A stretch of 64,000 bases of DNA from Neoceratodus forsteri (GCA_016271365.2 CM028130.1:474085501-474149500); one strand, 5' to 3'. Positions 34,721 through 46,868 are shown, counted from the stretch's first letter. The notes: generated by a model not told the origin, from the letters alone. Made by a program: numbers and translations.

Positions 34721-35545
34721 CCCATATCTCCAACAACCTGAGCCACTGCATGCAAGCGACAGAGGGAGAAAAATGGAGATTCCCCTGGGGCTGGTCCTGC
34801 TTCAATAGAAGAAGTGTCTGAGTGAACGAGTCGGGAGACAGAGTTTGATGGTCCACCTGTATGCTTCAATCCCACTCCTGAACTGGCTATACTGTTTCAG
34901 GGAATGCCCAACATTAATGACTGGATCTGTGGAAGAGGGGCCTACTATAAGAGAGACTGAGAACTGGGGGGGGTGATGATGAATCTGGGGAAGTGGACTC
35001 GGCTGTGCCTGTGGAAAAGGGTGCTGAACAGGAAGCTGCTCTCACTTTGCCCCTTGAAGGGACCATCCCAAAATTGAACACTAGTCCAGCTGAGCCTTTT
35101 GAGTGGTTCCAGAGCAGCTTCCCCCTAGTCAATGCCTTTTGGAGAGCCCACTTTAGACTTGAATACTAGTGCGCCTGTGCTCTCTGAATTGCCACAAAAA
35201 AGCACCACTTGGCAGAGTGGTAATAGTGATGTGGTGATGAAGCACCCTGCAACAGGAGAAGAAGAAACAGGCACAGGGGTAAGTGATATTGGTTCCACAT
35301 CTGAACTGGCGGTGACCACTAGGACTGGGGAGCAAGAACCCCCGAGGAGGTCAAGGAGGACTGTGAAAGCCTTACTCAAGTTGATCTGTGATACCCCGGT
35401 GGCACCCACTGACTTACCCCTATTTGTGGTGCACAAAGGTATATATGTCAACCCCAGGTCATTACCCAAGGTTTACATGTGTCTTGCTTGTGCTAACCCC
35501 CCCAGACCCGGAGGGAAGGTGGCAAAAAGAAGAAGGGGAAGGTGA
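34721..35545 (+). pseudogene. pol: G1 C-terminal tail after integrase
   Basis: A long extension beyond the integrase domain, best read at 35132-35545 (TLDLNTSAPVLSELPQKS to PPRRSRRTVKALLKLI, then the block VVHKGIYVNP and a basic end, KVAKRRRGR). The VVHKG block is shared with G2 (near 12650). It shows no domain I recognise and lacks an obvious signal peptide or membrane segment, so I do not call it env. From 35546 to 35854 I see no feature. Confidence 0.65.
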
Positions 35546-35854
35546 AAGTGGCACCTCAAAGAAACAAAGGGTGTATTGTTTGTGTGACTGCAAAATACAT
35601 GTGGTCCTGAACAACTGAAGGGGTGAAAGTATGGGTGCCACGCATACCCTGGTGTTTGAAATCAGTCAAAAGGGAAAAGCGTGTAGCTTATAAACTGCAC
35701 ATAATGTGTTTTATGTTTCTAATTGTTTAATACCTGAGTAGATAGGAATCAGGTGTCTAGGTAGAAATGTCTGCCATATAGTGAATGTTAAGGTTTACTG
35801 CTTTGCATCTTTACAAGTTCTTACCCATAGGCTTGGTGGGGATGCCAAGCATTT

Positions 35855-35863
35855 AAGGGGCGG
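35855..35863 (+). other. G1 polypurine tract
   Basis: AAGGGGCGG directly before TGTAACCTCCCC, the presumed start of the 3' LTR. Confidence 0.6.
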
Positions 35864-38800
35864 TGTAACCTCCCCTGTGGGGGCTTACCTTTAATTGCCC
35901 CATTCATCCCGTCTGCCCATTCCTGCAGGTTGTGCCCTATTGTTTTCCCCAATTTCACCACCATGGCCCAGGTCTTTATTGGACCCCCAAACAGCTCACA
36001 GTGTTATTTTGTTCACAGTTGGGCTTTGTGAGCTAAATCGTGAGCCACCATGGCCTTTTCCTACTCCCTTGAGCAGCTGGCAGCTCACACATCAGAAGAA
36101 GTGTTCTCATATTACCGACTGCCATAGCGGTCAAACAGAAAGCCATTCAGTGGTCCCGGTACCCCAGCTAACCTAATCGGGAGCTGGTGACCTAAATGAG
36201 GCCATTAAGAGGCCTTTCTGTATAACCCCTAGATGGCACTATCCCAGGGGCTACTACCACTGCTTGCGTGGCTAGTTACAGCTTAAGGGGCCTGGGTACT
36301 GAAATGGATGCCTCCGCCCAGAGAACAGGGTTGTTAGTAACAAGGCTAACCTGGGTACAGCTCTCCGGGACACTGTAACCCCTCTTTTTCCCCTCTAGTG
36401 GCCTAGACAATATGCAACCAACACTGTCACAGTACCCCTATTCAGCATACGAATCCCCACACTGTTTGCACTTACTATCAGGGCTGATTCCTCCAGTTTG
36501 ACCCTGGAGAGCCCCTGTAAAACAAGGTTAGGCACAGCAAATAACAACAGTACATTGCTTTTGGTACAAACTGGAACCACAGTCAGATTAAATGCAAAAT
36601 AAGTTAGATCTGATTTATTGAGGGGAATTGAACAAGGGAGGGACGCACTCAGGTTGACTGTCTTAAAGGCTAAATCAATCAGGCAGTCATGCATGCACTT
36701 CAGAGTCCCTACACAGTCATACACTCTGGGTACCCAGGTGGGAGTAAGGTGGGCTAGCCTGGAACGTTGCCTGGGGTAGGCCGGCGTCGCAGCTGGTTGG
36801 GGCCCTGTGGTGGAAGAAAGAAACATGCACAACCACACACAATTTGTAATCCGGAGCTGGATGGCTTAGTTCGTGACAAGAAAACAACAAGTGAATTAGA
36901 TGACAACACTTTTGATTTAGCTGATGTTGCAGGGAGCTACCCTGGTGTTTACTCATGGTACCCAGTACAGAACACAGCAGAGATGACATTGAGACTGCAT
37001 ATTGATAAGCTGGAGTGCCAGGAGAAGCAGGGCCAACATGAATCACCAAAGTGTCGTTCCTGTTCAAGGCATTGAGCAGGGGGTTGATCCCCAGGTAGGT
37101 CTCTCGTCGATGGTTTTCTTTGTGGCATGAGTAATCTGGCTGGGCCAGTGTGACAAGGCCCAGACCGAGGAACAGTTCGGATGTGAGTCTGAGAAAGTTG
37201 GATGCAGCCTCCAGCAAGCAAGGCACAGTTAAACACACAGGGGGGAACTGAATTGCGACCCAATAGCAGCACGCAGCATATCTATAGTAAAGCAATCACT
37301 ACTATACCAGGCGGATGACAGTCTGGCTGCAATCACAGAGTCTCTGTGTGCAAAACCGGGAGTTCAACAGTAAATGAAGGTCCTGACAGGCCGATTGCGT
37401 TCAGCAAATCTTCGGTCTTCTTCAGGTTTCAAGCCTGGTCACCAATCCAGTGGCTTAAGTCTCTCTCACAACTTCAAATGCAGTCCGATTCTTTGAAGAG
37501 CTCCCTCACAAGGGATAGCAGAGAGGCAGGCCAAAACACAGTCCTTCCACAGTTCTCCCGCATGAACTATGCAAGAGCTGCTGCCCGAATCACTCGAGCT
37601 GTTTTCTCTTCAAACTCTAACTCCAGACTGACTGACTGCAGCAGTCAGCTTGGGAATTTCCCTTCGGTGCAAAAGGTTCTGGTTGGTTGATCCATCAGTC
37701 TGTCAAAGCAAGGGCTCCCCCTTCAGGTGCATTTAGGTGCCAAAGTCTCAAAACTACAATTCCTACAGAAATTCCTCCCACAAGACCCCTAGGGACAGAC
37801 TCTACTTTAGGGTCCCCAAAGGTACTGATTGGCCCATTCTGGCAGTCCAGGACCAAGATGGTGGTGATAAACAGAACTGTACATGCTGCAAAAAAGGCAG
37901 GTTAGACAAACTACAATATCATTACTATGCTAGTAGATAATCAGCAAATAAGTACAGCTTCTAACAGAGCTCCCTCTGCACAAATAGCGATGGCAGAATG
38001 GAACGATTATCTGGCAGTCCTGGCAGGACTTGAGCATAGAAACACTCAGCCCCCTCCCAGATTAAAGAAGCCCCACATTATAGGCAGCTCTTAAAGAGAC
38101 AGAGTTCAGAGGCATTAAGGCACTCTCACACAAACACTTTTAAAACATTCAGACACAGGATACCAGCCTGGCAGTGGGCATTTAGGCACACCCAAGGAAA
38201 ACTTTCAGGAACCCCCATTTATAGAGGAGTTACATTTGTATTGCAAAAATGGAATTTAGGATGGGACATGTTTCTGTGTTCATGAATATTAATGAGCCCC
38301 ACTGAATATTAATGAGGAGCATGTCTAGCACCAGGAGGAAATGTATACCGGCGCCAGTGACAGGCATGGGGCTGATAAGTATTGAAAATCAATGGCAAGA
38401 TGTAAAAGGGAAAAGGGGCTGCTTTGGAACTGTGGGGTTTCTGTGTATAAGAAATACATATTGTGGCTGCACTAGGACTGGAATGTGGGGACTGCCATTC
38501 GGACTGCAGATACGCTGTTTAACAGCAGCCATGTTATGATCCTTTGAGCACTGGGTGACAGCCAGTCAGATAATTAGGTGCCCAAAACTGTCTGAAAGGG
38601 TTTATGGGAGGAGGTGTGTACTCTTTTCAGGTGACTAGAGAGTTAACAAATCAATAATCATAGAGGGCTTTTGACTGTGATTGACGACTGTAAGCAACCA
38701 ATCAGAGGGCAGGATTCCCGGGAGAAATCCCAGGAACTTTGGGCAAGGGAGTCAGTCTGTCCTGGACTCCGATTGAGTTGAGAGGGGCTCAGTGCTGTGT

Positions 38801-40190
38801 GAGAATTCATCTAAGGCCTTCCACAGGGCTTAAACGGAGTTCGTTAGAGGAATAAAGGAGAAAGACTCTTGCTGATCAGATGAGCTGTGCATCTGTGTTA
38901 ATTGTTCCGGGCATCTTGTTGGAGTTAGCTGATTTAAGTGGAGACTTCTGCTGCAGCCATTCTGCACCACTTTGGGACTGAGAGAATACCTGTGAGCTGG
39001 AAAAGAGACTTTCTAGAAACTGTGAGTAAGCCAGAGAAAAGGTGGATGCTGATTTAAAGCAGAGAGACTGTAAAAGAGAAAAGGTGAGCAGGTGCCCTAT
39101 GCTTCAGGGACCTGCTGTTGTTGCTGAAATCCAACTGAGGAGAGAAATTGTTGATCTGGATTTGGAGTTTGGAAGCTGTTGCCCAAAGATGCTGGAAAGC
39201 AGGAAAGTCGGAGAAACTGTTTTGGCTGCACAGCAGAGCTGTTTTCTGTTGAGAAAAAAAAGAAACCGAGAGAATCCCAGCTTAATTCAGAGCCATGTGG
39301 GTAACTTGCTTACCCCTACCAAGTGGGGTCTGCTGGCTGCAAGGGACCACCGGCGCATGCTGGGGGAGCTAAGGCACCCATGACCTATGAGGGAGCTGGG
39401 CTGTGGAGCCACTCCTAAGTCTGAGTCCTCTGTGGTTTGGCGGGACTTGCGTGGGAGCTCTGCAACGGGCCTGAATAGGCTGAAGGTGACAAGCTGCAAG
39501 ACCTTCAATCAAGGGGACAAGCAGCCAGACCTTCAATCAAGCTCAAGTCTTCAGAATACTTGCTGCTGCCCATTTGTTCTGCCCTTCTGAACTGAAATCC
39601 CCTGAGGTTGAATTGGTGGAAGCTCTCTGCACCAGAAACATCCTAGATCTTCAGGACCATGAGTACCCAGGGCTTGCCCTGACAAATCAAGAGGAGTAAC
39701 TGCTTAATTCTAAACATTCAGTTGCATTGTTCCTAAGGCCCCAATGCCTGCCAACCCACGGCACCGAGCAGGCCTGCAAACTCTTGTGTACCCAGAAAGG
39801 ACAGAGGGAAGACACTGGTACCAGTGGGGGTGGGCATCTGGGGTGGACAGGCCTACAGGCCCTGTTGTTATTGTTCCTAACTATTCCTAATAATGTTTTA
39901 CCTCCACAGCTATCTTTTTTCCCAGGTACCCTGACCCTAGCCCTTCCCCATAATAAAGCTGTGTTTTGTTGTTTGAAATTGCTTTGTGAATGGTGTTTTG
40001 TGAAAACCAACTGTAACGTGTATGTGGTATATGGTACTGGGAAACTATTTGGCATCCAGCTCTAGGCCTGTTACCCCTCTGGTCCCCCATACCAAATGTA
40101 ATATCATGGTAATATTTGGGGATATAATTATAACAGGGTTTACTAACAATATATAATTGCATATACGTTTGCTAAGGCATTGCAATGCTA
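35864..40190 (+). repeat. G1 3' LTR candidate, interrupted by S2
   Basis: Starts TGTAACCTCCCC after the polypurine tract. After removing S2 the sequence carries promoter-like features: a CCAAT box in AACCAATCAGAGG (38697) and AATAAA at 39952. I could not find the 68-bp 5' LTR tail again, so the right end (placed at TGCTACA, 40190) is a guess and part of 38240-40190 may be another element. No coding frame of note. Confidence 0.4.
36219..38234 (-). repeat. S2: solo LTR of the G2 family
   Basis: A 2.0-kb LTR running from TGTATAACCCCTAGATGGC to GAGGAGTTACA on the plus strand, aligning along its length with the G2 LTRs but clearly more diverged. Flanks TTTC (36215-36218) and TTTG (38235-38238) are a likely 4-bp duplication with one change. 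No internal region, so it formed by recombination between LTRs. Confidence 0.88.
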
Positions 40191-40930
40191 CACATATAAT
40201 CACTCATTTTCCAAGCTTCTGTAACAGTGCCACAGTATAATAGTCATCTGAGGGAGACGTCTCATGTCCTTTGCAAGTATAACACCTGTTTACAGTAATT
40301 ATTATTACTGCAACACAGTGCTCATTGTTTACGAGACTGCTTAGCCTTGCAGAAAAGTGTATATTTGTGATAACATTCACCATGCTGGAGATGCCTACAA
40401 AACTGACCAATGAGACTTTTATTAGCCCCTTCCCTTGGGAGGCCTGGGTTTGGTAAACCTGATGTCCGGGATGTGGTTCTGGCTCGGGCTGGTGTTACTA
40501 CCATCTGGAATTCTGTTGTGGACTGGTGGAGCTGTAATCAGCAGATTGGGATGTTCAATGAGACACTGAGGCATCTGCTGGGGTATGTGGCCAAACGGTG
40601 GGGAAGTGAGGCCCACCACTGGAGGGTGGGGTTGCCTTGCTTGTTCTAGGGGGCCTTGGAGTAGTGCTGGGGTGTGAGGTCAGCAATCCCTTTGGGCAGA
40701 ACTTTGTGGGTAGTTGGTGGGTGGTGAAAGCCCCGCCTTGCCCAAGTTATCAAATTAAAGCTGTGGTCGGCTTAGCCCCATACCCGATTTAATCCATTCT
40801 CAGTGACTCGGGACTCTGCACATTATATATTTTTAAGAGGGTTTTTTGTTTTATTTTGGGGAAGGGGGGATTGGTGATTTTTATTTTCTGTTTCTGGATA
40901 ATCTGTGGTTTGATTGCTTTGGGGAGGATC
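40191..40930. other. Unassigned spacer with a small reading frame
   Basis: Between the G1 LTR candidate and the L2 LINE. A plus-strand frame at 40410-40649 (79 codons) reads WNSVVDWWSCNQQIG then LLGYVAKRWGSEAHHW. I do not recognise it. The following 40650-40800 is T/G-rich and may be a 5' leader or LTR remnant. Could be chance. Confidence 0.35.
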
Positions 40931-40972
40931 CATCGGTATGTGTTGGCAGGGGACTCTCCCGGTTAGGCGCTA

Positions 40973-40998
40973 CTCTCTCTCTCTCTCTCTCTCTCTCT
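40973..40998 (+). repeat. (CT)13 microsatellite
   Basis: Uninterrupted CT dinucleotides near the 5' part of the L2 LINE. Confidence 0.95.
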
Positions 40999-41075
40999 GA
41001 GCTCTGCAACCTCTGGTCCTTGAACTGTCCCCTTTACCCAGTGTAGTATATGGGTGATGTCAAGCCTTAAGGATT

Positions 41076-42160
41076 GTGCAAAAGAGACAGGGTGAGGGCC
41101 GTAGACCTGGAGGGGAAGGGGAGCCTGGAGGTCAGATTGGGGTGCTAAGGGCCAGAAGACGTCCTGGGGTGAAATGGGTTCCTGAGAGGGGTCCTTCCTG
41201 TCTTGTGCCCATATCCAAGGGTTCCCCTTTATGTGGGCAGGTGACACAGCCAACCTCGGTGGCTCATTCTACTCGGGTGGTGTTATGCAATGCCAGGTCC
41301 ATTAAAAACAAGACAGCAGTGATTGCTGATCTTGTTGGGTCATCAGACCTGGCTTGCATCACTGAGACCTGGCTGGATGACTATGCTGGCCCAGTGCCGG
41401 AGACAGCTGTTCCAGACAGGTTCTCAGCAATGCACCACATAAGGAAGGATCGGAGGGAAGGGGTTGTAGTCATTCGTTTTAAAGAAGAATTGGGCCTTGT
41501 AGAGGTTCCAGTGGGGGAGGCAGAGTCCTTTGAGTGTATCATGGGTGGAGGTGTGGGGTGCAAGATTCTCCTCATCTACCGTCCACCCGGTGATGAGAAG
41601 CAATTCCTGTAGGAAGTCGCGGACTTCGTTGTCGACATGGTTTTGGAGTCCACCAGGTGGTTGGTTCTGGGGGACTTCAATGCCTGTGTAAATAACTAAC
41701 TCTCAATTTGATCAAGACTTCTCCCAATTGATGAATTCGTTGGGCTTCACAAAGGTTGTTACTTCCGCGACCCATTTTCACGGTCACGCTTTGGACTTGG
41801 TCTTCCTACTGGGGATGGAGACCTCTGACCTGGTGGTGGAACCGGTTGGATAGTCTGCCCATCACTCTATAAGGTTCAATTTCCAGGCTCCCCTTATAGA
41901 CCTGCCCCCATGGAAATGGTCTGGTACCACCCTTAAGGGGTTTGACCCCAGATGGCCTGGCAGCGGTATTGGACCTATTGAGTTTTCCGAGTGTAAGTCC
42001 AGATCCAGAGGATCTGGTGCAAGCCTATAACAAGGATGTGGAGGAGGCTCTGAATTCTGTTGCTCCTGTCCGTATTCATCCACTCACTGCTCGCTCTCAG
42101 TCCCCTTGGTTTGATGGGACCTTGATGGAGTTGATGCTTGCAGAAATCCAGCCTTGATGC
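41076..42160 (+). pseudogene. L2 endonuclease domain
   Basis: The LINE endonuclease nicks target DNA to prime reverse transcription. The frame at 41076-41612 holds VVLCNARSIKNKT and DLACITETWLDD, the asparagine and glutamate motifs of AP endonucleases. In shifted frames follow WLVLGDFNACV (41660), HALDLVFLLGM (41790) and SAHHSIRF (41860), the remaining catalytic motifs. Frameshifts after 41612 break the product. Confidence 0.85.
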
Positions 42161-42379
42161 CGACAGGCTTAGATTGATGATCCATTACAAGGATTATCAA
42201 TCGGCCATCTCCCATGAGAAGGCAGGGTTCATGTCCAGGGAGACTTCCGCTGCACAGAATCGACCAGCTCAGCGCTTCCAAACGGTTGACAAGCTGTGCA
42301 ACCCAGCTTGTCTTCAGTCGTGGAGAGCATTGTCATGAGAGATGTGACAAGTTTGCTTGATTCTTTGCGGATAAGGTTG

Positions 42380-44664
42380 CTGACATCAGGTCTGAAATCT
42401 GTGCGGCCTGTTCTGTTGGGAGTGGTAGCGGTTGGTGGGAGGTTGCTGTCCCTCAGTTTGTTTGGTCTAACTTCGACCGGTTGGTGATCAAGAATGTTGT
42501 GCGGATTGTCCAAGAGTTGCGGCCAACCTCCTGTAGTTTGGACCTGGGCCCAATTCACCTCCTAGTTGGGTGTGTTAAGGTCATCAGCCCAGTACTAGTC
42601 GAGATAACCCTGTGCTCATTAGAGACAGGTGTGTTTCTGGACACCCTGAGAGCAGCGGTGGTAAAGCTCCTTCTTAAGAATTCTTCTCTTGACCCAGGTT
42701 GTCTGGCTAACTACAGGCCAGTCTCAAACCTTCCCCCTTTTTTTTTTAACCTTGTGTTTATGCTCCTTGTCTGTCTCCTCCCTCTACTCTAACCAACGAC
42801 CTCCTTGGACCTCCCAGACCCCCCGTCGTGATCTGCCCCTAGAGTGCCTTATCCACACACTTCCCTGAAGACTCCCCGATATACCCCCCGGTAGGGGTGG
42901 AGAGGGCAACCCCCGACACTTACCTCTCTCCAAACCAGCACTCTGTATGTGTGGATCCAGCACAGTGAAGTCTGTCCGACGAGCCCCAGAGAAGTTCCAC
43001 GGAGGCGTCATCGCCTAGGAGGGAGCAAGGTGTTTTTCCCTTATTCCTTCCCCCTCCGAGGTCGGCATGCAATGAGAGGCTATGAACTAGGAGGCACGCT
43101 GAGACGTACCTCCTGCTCCGCCCCTCTGCCGTCCATCACCCAATCTGCTGGCTGCTGCTCCACCTACCGCACCATCCACCCGGGCTCCCCTAGGTTGCGG
43201 CATTGCAGCGGAAGCCTGCAGTTACCCCCCCCAGAGAAGGAGAGCTGCAGTCAGGCGCTCTATCCTTCTCTGCCCCAGCTGACCCCCGATGACCCATGCT
43301 CGTTCCTGAACCCAGGTTGCCAGCATGGTGCAAGGTGTGGTGTCCAGCGCCTCAACCCTCAGCGCCACCGGGCTGACCTTAACCTCCCCTTTATAGGGAA
43401 GGTTATTGAGAAGGCATTCGCACTGCAGCTGGAGGTCCATTTTACTATTGACGACATCTATGATCCTCTCCAGTCAGGATTTCGGAAGAGGCACAGCACT
43501 GAGATGGCCCTTGTTTGGGTACTCAATGATCTCCTGATAGCGAGAGATCAGAGGACTCATTCCATCTTGGTCCTCCTTGATCTCTCTTCGGCTTCTGACA
43601 CCGTGGATCATGGTGTGTTGCTAAAGTGCCTGCGGTTCATCTGTGGATTATCTGGTATGGTCCTCAGGATGGTACCATTCTTTCCTCTCTGGCAGGTCTT
43701 AGAGAGTGGTGTCTGGAATCTTTTCCTTGCACCAGGTCTCCCTGCCTTATGGGGTACCGCAGGGCTCTGTGCTTTCACCCATGTTGTTTGCGGTGTACAT
43801 GCTGTCATTGGGAGACATTGTCAGGTGGTATGGGCTGTGTTTTCACTGCTATGCAGATGATACTCAGCTCTACATGTCCTTTGTGCCCGAGCAATATGAT
43901 ACTATTTTGGTGTTTAACAGCTGCCTGGCCGAGATCCAGGGCTGGATGAATGCCAATTGGTTGAGGCTGAACCCTGATAAGACAGAGGTGTTGGTTGTGG
44001 ACCCAGGTCATCGGGCAGAGGGGCGGGCAGCCCACTGGGCTTTGGCTTGGGGGCAGCCAGCTATGATCTCTGATCAGGTGCGAAATCTGGGCATCATTCT
44101 TGATGACGGACTGACGCTTAAGTCTCAGGTGTCATCCGTCATCACCCAGATCAAGCACCTGGTCCCGCCTGATGACCTTCCAGTGTTGGTCCATGCCTTT
44201 GTGACCTCTCGCTTTGACTACTGTAACTCTCTATACCTAGGGCTAATGGGGTTGATATTTGCTGCTTGCAGCTAGTGCAGAATGTGGCTGCCAGGCTTGG
44301 CTTACCTCGATCTTGCCATGTCATGCCTGTGCTCTGCAGCCTGAACTGGCTGCCTATTCAGTGGCATATCACCTTCAAGGTCGGGTTACTGACCTATAAA
44401 GTCCTACATGGACAGAGACTGGGTTACCTGCAAGATCTTCTGTGCCCCTATCGCCTACTCTGTCCACTCCGCTCCGCTGACGAAGGAATGCTAGAGATTC
44501 CCAGGGTCCATTTAAAGACCTCGGGTGCTCGGTCATTTATGTTTGCGGCCCCGACCCTGTGGAATTCTCTACCTCATCAGATAAGGGAGTGCCTGACTGT
44601 GGAGAGTTTTAAATCTGCATTAAAAGCACATCTTTTTAGCCTTGCCTTTTCAGACTATGAATGA
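42380..44664 (+). pseudogene. L2 reverse transcriptase and C-terminal region
   Basis: Motifs are AVVKLLLKNSSLDPG and LANYRPVSNLP (42730), then R1, then FIGKVIEKAFALQLE (43390) and DDIYDPLQSGFRKRHST. Next are ILVLLDLSSASDTVDH, YGVPQGSVLSPMLFAVY (43750) and an intact CYADDTQLYM (43850), the RT active site. The region after RT (MNANWLRLNPDKTEVLVV; ILDDGLTLKSQVSS; LVQNVAARLGL; LNWLPIQWHITFKV) is the usual L2 end, stopping at 44664. At least two frameshifts. From 44665 to 44855 only the 3' untranslated tail and spacer are seen. Confidence 0.88.
42738..43380 (-). mobile_element. R1: 0.64-kb poly(A) retroposon in L2
   Basis: Plus-strand poly(T) at 42738-42747 marks the 3' tail of a minus-strand insert. 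Target copies are AACCTTCCCC (42727-42736) and AACCTCCCC (43381-43389). The insert lies exactly between the RT codons for NLP and FIG. Its GC-rich 5' end (minus strand from 43380, containing CCCGGTGGCGCTGAGGG) matches that of R2. No reading frame of its own; the plus-strand frame across 42949-43860 is an accidental fusion of R1 with L2. Confidence 0.8.
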
Positions 44665-44855
44665 ATCACTGGAGTGCTGTTGACTGATTACTGTATTTTA
44701 ATTATTGTCTTATTTATTGTTTCAATTGTTGTACAAGCACTTGGATACATGGTGACTTGTGCTTTTTAAAAATAAAATAAGTTGAAGATGAAACAATATA
44801 CAACTATACAATGGCAAGAAAGAATCCTGGCTTCTGATTGGTCAGTTGGCCATCA

Positions 44856-44891
44856 CAGCAGGGATGTTATCCAGGCATAACATCCCTGCTG
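44856..44891. repeat. Palindrome with 15-bp arms
   Basis: CAGCAGGGATGTTAT and ATAACATCCCTGCTG around a 6-base loop. The same GGATGTTAT/ATAACATCC core recurs at 45039-45154. Confidence 0.9.
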
Positions 44892-45038
44892 ACTGTTTGT
44901 TGGATTTGTCGGTTGATTTGTAGTTTCTTCTTTTAAGAAACAAAAATATTTTTCCACACTAACAAAAACATTCTTTAAAATTGTTTTTTTTATTCTGTAT
45001 AAAACAACAAGGCATTGTATAATAGGAATAATACCCTC

Positions 45039-45154
45039 CAGGGTGGATGTTATGCTGTGATAACATCCCTTCTCGGGTGTTGGACACCCCAGGCTAGTGG
45101 CCTCAGGCCCAACCACCTAAGGTGGGATGTTATCCCAGCATAACATCCACCCTG
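45039..45154. mobile_element. Small MITE-like element with palindromic termini
   Basis: A 116-bp segment whose ends are inverted copies (CAGGGTGGATGTTATGCTG), and each end is itself an imperfect palindrome. Outside it, GGCATTGTA (45011) and GGCATTATA (45158) are a possible duplicated target. No coding capacity; superfamily unknown. The rest of 44892-45227 shows no feature. Confidence 0.65.
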
Positions 45155-46767
45155 TCAGGCATTATACCTTTAAGGTCCTGTAACTACAGGAACCAGGACT
45201 GTTATCTAACATATGTAACATGATGTATGTGATGCTTGGCCAGCTGGTTATGATTCTTTTTTTTTTTTAGTTAGTACTGTAACCCCCATGTTACCCGGGG
45301 TTACTAGAATCCCAGTAAGACCTAGTGGTAGTCAGGGAAGGCAGCTTGTGAAACTCCAGTTAAATGGATTTCACACTGTCTGACTCTGTTCTCAGTCTCA
45401 GCTGAGACTGAGGGATGACATCACCACAGAACTATCGCAGCTGCATGAGCCATACTGGAATCTGCAGGTGGGAGTTAAGTTAGAATGTTGGGAGTTTTGA
45501 ACAGTGAGCAGCAGCAGTTGTGTGTGAGCAGTCTTGAAGGGAGGAGCACAGCAGTCTGTGCACAGGCTCTTGGAGCCTAAAGCTCTGATATAGAGCTACT
45601 TTTAGGGAAAGATGTGTGTTTCTGCCAAAAGAGGAACACAGTAAGCTGTTCTTGAAGTGGTGGAAACCGCTGATACTGGTCTCTGTGCCCCAACCCTAAG
45701 GGGATGGGGGTGGAAGGTTTGCCTGTTATTCCAGGGGCAACCTCCTGGTTCCGGCTAGGGAAGAAGCTGCCTTATTTTCTGAAATGTGTTGTGACACCAG
45801 AAGCTGTCAAGATTCGCCTGTGGGGTACCTGCAACCAAAGGGTGAGTTCTGACCTTGTCAAAGAGCCTGTTTCACCTGAACTGTTTTAAAGTGGGGATTG
45901 GACTGCTTAATCCGTGGGAGGCCTAGAGGAATAGGCTAAGCCAAAGTAAAAGTATGTTCAAGTCCAGCACAAGGGGAAAGCCAAGACATGTAGAGGAGAT
46001 ATGCTATACATTTACCCTTTAATCTACACTGCCAAGCTTTTCAGGAAGAGATGTTTAAGTATGTTCGAGTTTAGTACAAGGGGAAAGTCAAGACATGTAG
46101 AGGAGATGTGCTATTCATTTACCCTTTAATCTACATCGTCAAGCTTTCAAAAAGAGTTGTTTAATGTCCAGAGAAATGGCCGGGTATGGATTGTGGAAGC
46201 TGGAATTGGGAGACCCCCCATCTTTAGTAACCAGGTTCACCTCTACGGATTTGCTCTGTGGCCCTTTTACTTTGCCTCAGGCACTTGGCCAGTGCTGAGG
46301 GAAGTACCCAGATGTGGGACTGAAGAAAAAATTACTCACCTTAGTAATGTTGTTTCTTCTAATGGAGTCTTGCTGTATTCTGACTATTGCAATGATCACC
46401 AACCTTTGAACTGCCCCAGAGAACAAAGAGTTAACTTTCCATGCAGGGCATGGAACGCTGAGCTCGAGCTCGGTTGAAGTCTCTGTCTGCTGTTGTTTAA
46501 ACTCCAACCATCAGATCTTTACGAGCAATACTCACTAGCAGTTCTGTGTGGAAACTGTAAAACTCACACTAGCCAACTGGCAACTAAATTTATCAAAAAG
46601 GGGTTTTTGGTTTCAAAGCAAAGACTCAAGTCAGGAAACCCAAAAAACAAAACACAACACACCCAAAATAAAGAAGGGTGAGAAAGGGGTGCCTCTAGGG
46701 TGACAACACTGCTCCTGCCCACCCACATCCCAAAAACCAGGTTCTGAGAGGGGAGGCGGGGGAGGAG

Positions 46768-46868
46768 GTCAGAATACAGCAAGACTCCATTAGAAGAAAC
46801 AACATTACAAAGGTGAGTAATTTTTTCTTCAAACAACATGAAGTCTTGCTGTATTCTGACTATTGCAG
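46768..46868. other. D3 internal complementary region
   Basis: Complement of left end plus right end, sharing one TTC at 46828-46830. Better preserved than in D2. Confidence 0.9.

Larger units (their letters stand above)
1..35863 (+). mobile_element. G1: Ty3/gypsy element, split by D1 and G2
   Basis: On the plus strand, in order, are a primer site, gag with a PNMA-like N terminus and a CCHC knuckle, a DSG-type protease, RT with YLDD, RNase H, integrase, a C-terminal tail and a polypurine tract at 35855-35863. This is the usual Ty3/gypsy order. The element is interrupted by a SINE (995-1197), DIRS element D1 (2854-8875) and gypsy element G2 (10397-33295). When these are removed the coding order is continuous and matches G2 domain by domain. 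Many stops and frameshifts make it a fossil. It is the oldest layer in the left half because everything else sits inside it. Confidence 0.85.
40931..44790 (+). mobile_element. L2-type LINE
   Basis: The plus strand carries an AP-type endonuclease followed by reverse transcriptase and the long C-terminal region typical of L2 LINEs (TLWNSLPHQIRECLTVESFKS). The 3' end is near 44790 after an A-rich stretch. It is interrupted in RT by retroposon R1 (42738-43380). The 5' boundary is uncertain. Multiple stops and frameshifts. Confidence 0.85.

Noticed and set aside
34721..35545. Envelope gene after G1 integrase
   Set aside because: No signal peptide, furin-type site or membrane segment is visible, and the region aligns with the G2 pol tail.
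38235..39700. Independent retroviral LTR after S2
   Set aside because: Promoter-like features exist, but no separate start, target duplication or second copy was seen, so it is kept as the possible continuation of the G1 LTR.
40846..41046. Host exon upstream of the L2 LINE
   Set aside because: Low-complexity translation over a CT repeat, with no splice-site pair or recognised domain.
42949..43860. A 303-codon plus-strand frame
   Set aside because: It runs from retroposon R1 into the L2 reverse transcriptase. Only the second half is real coding sequence; the fusion is accidental.
44856..45154. CRISPR-like repeat array
   Set aside because: The repeats are palindromic and inverted, with unequal spacing and no constant spacer length. 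A vertebrate context makes CRISPR implausible.
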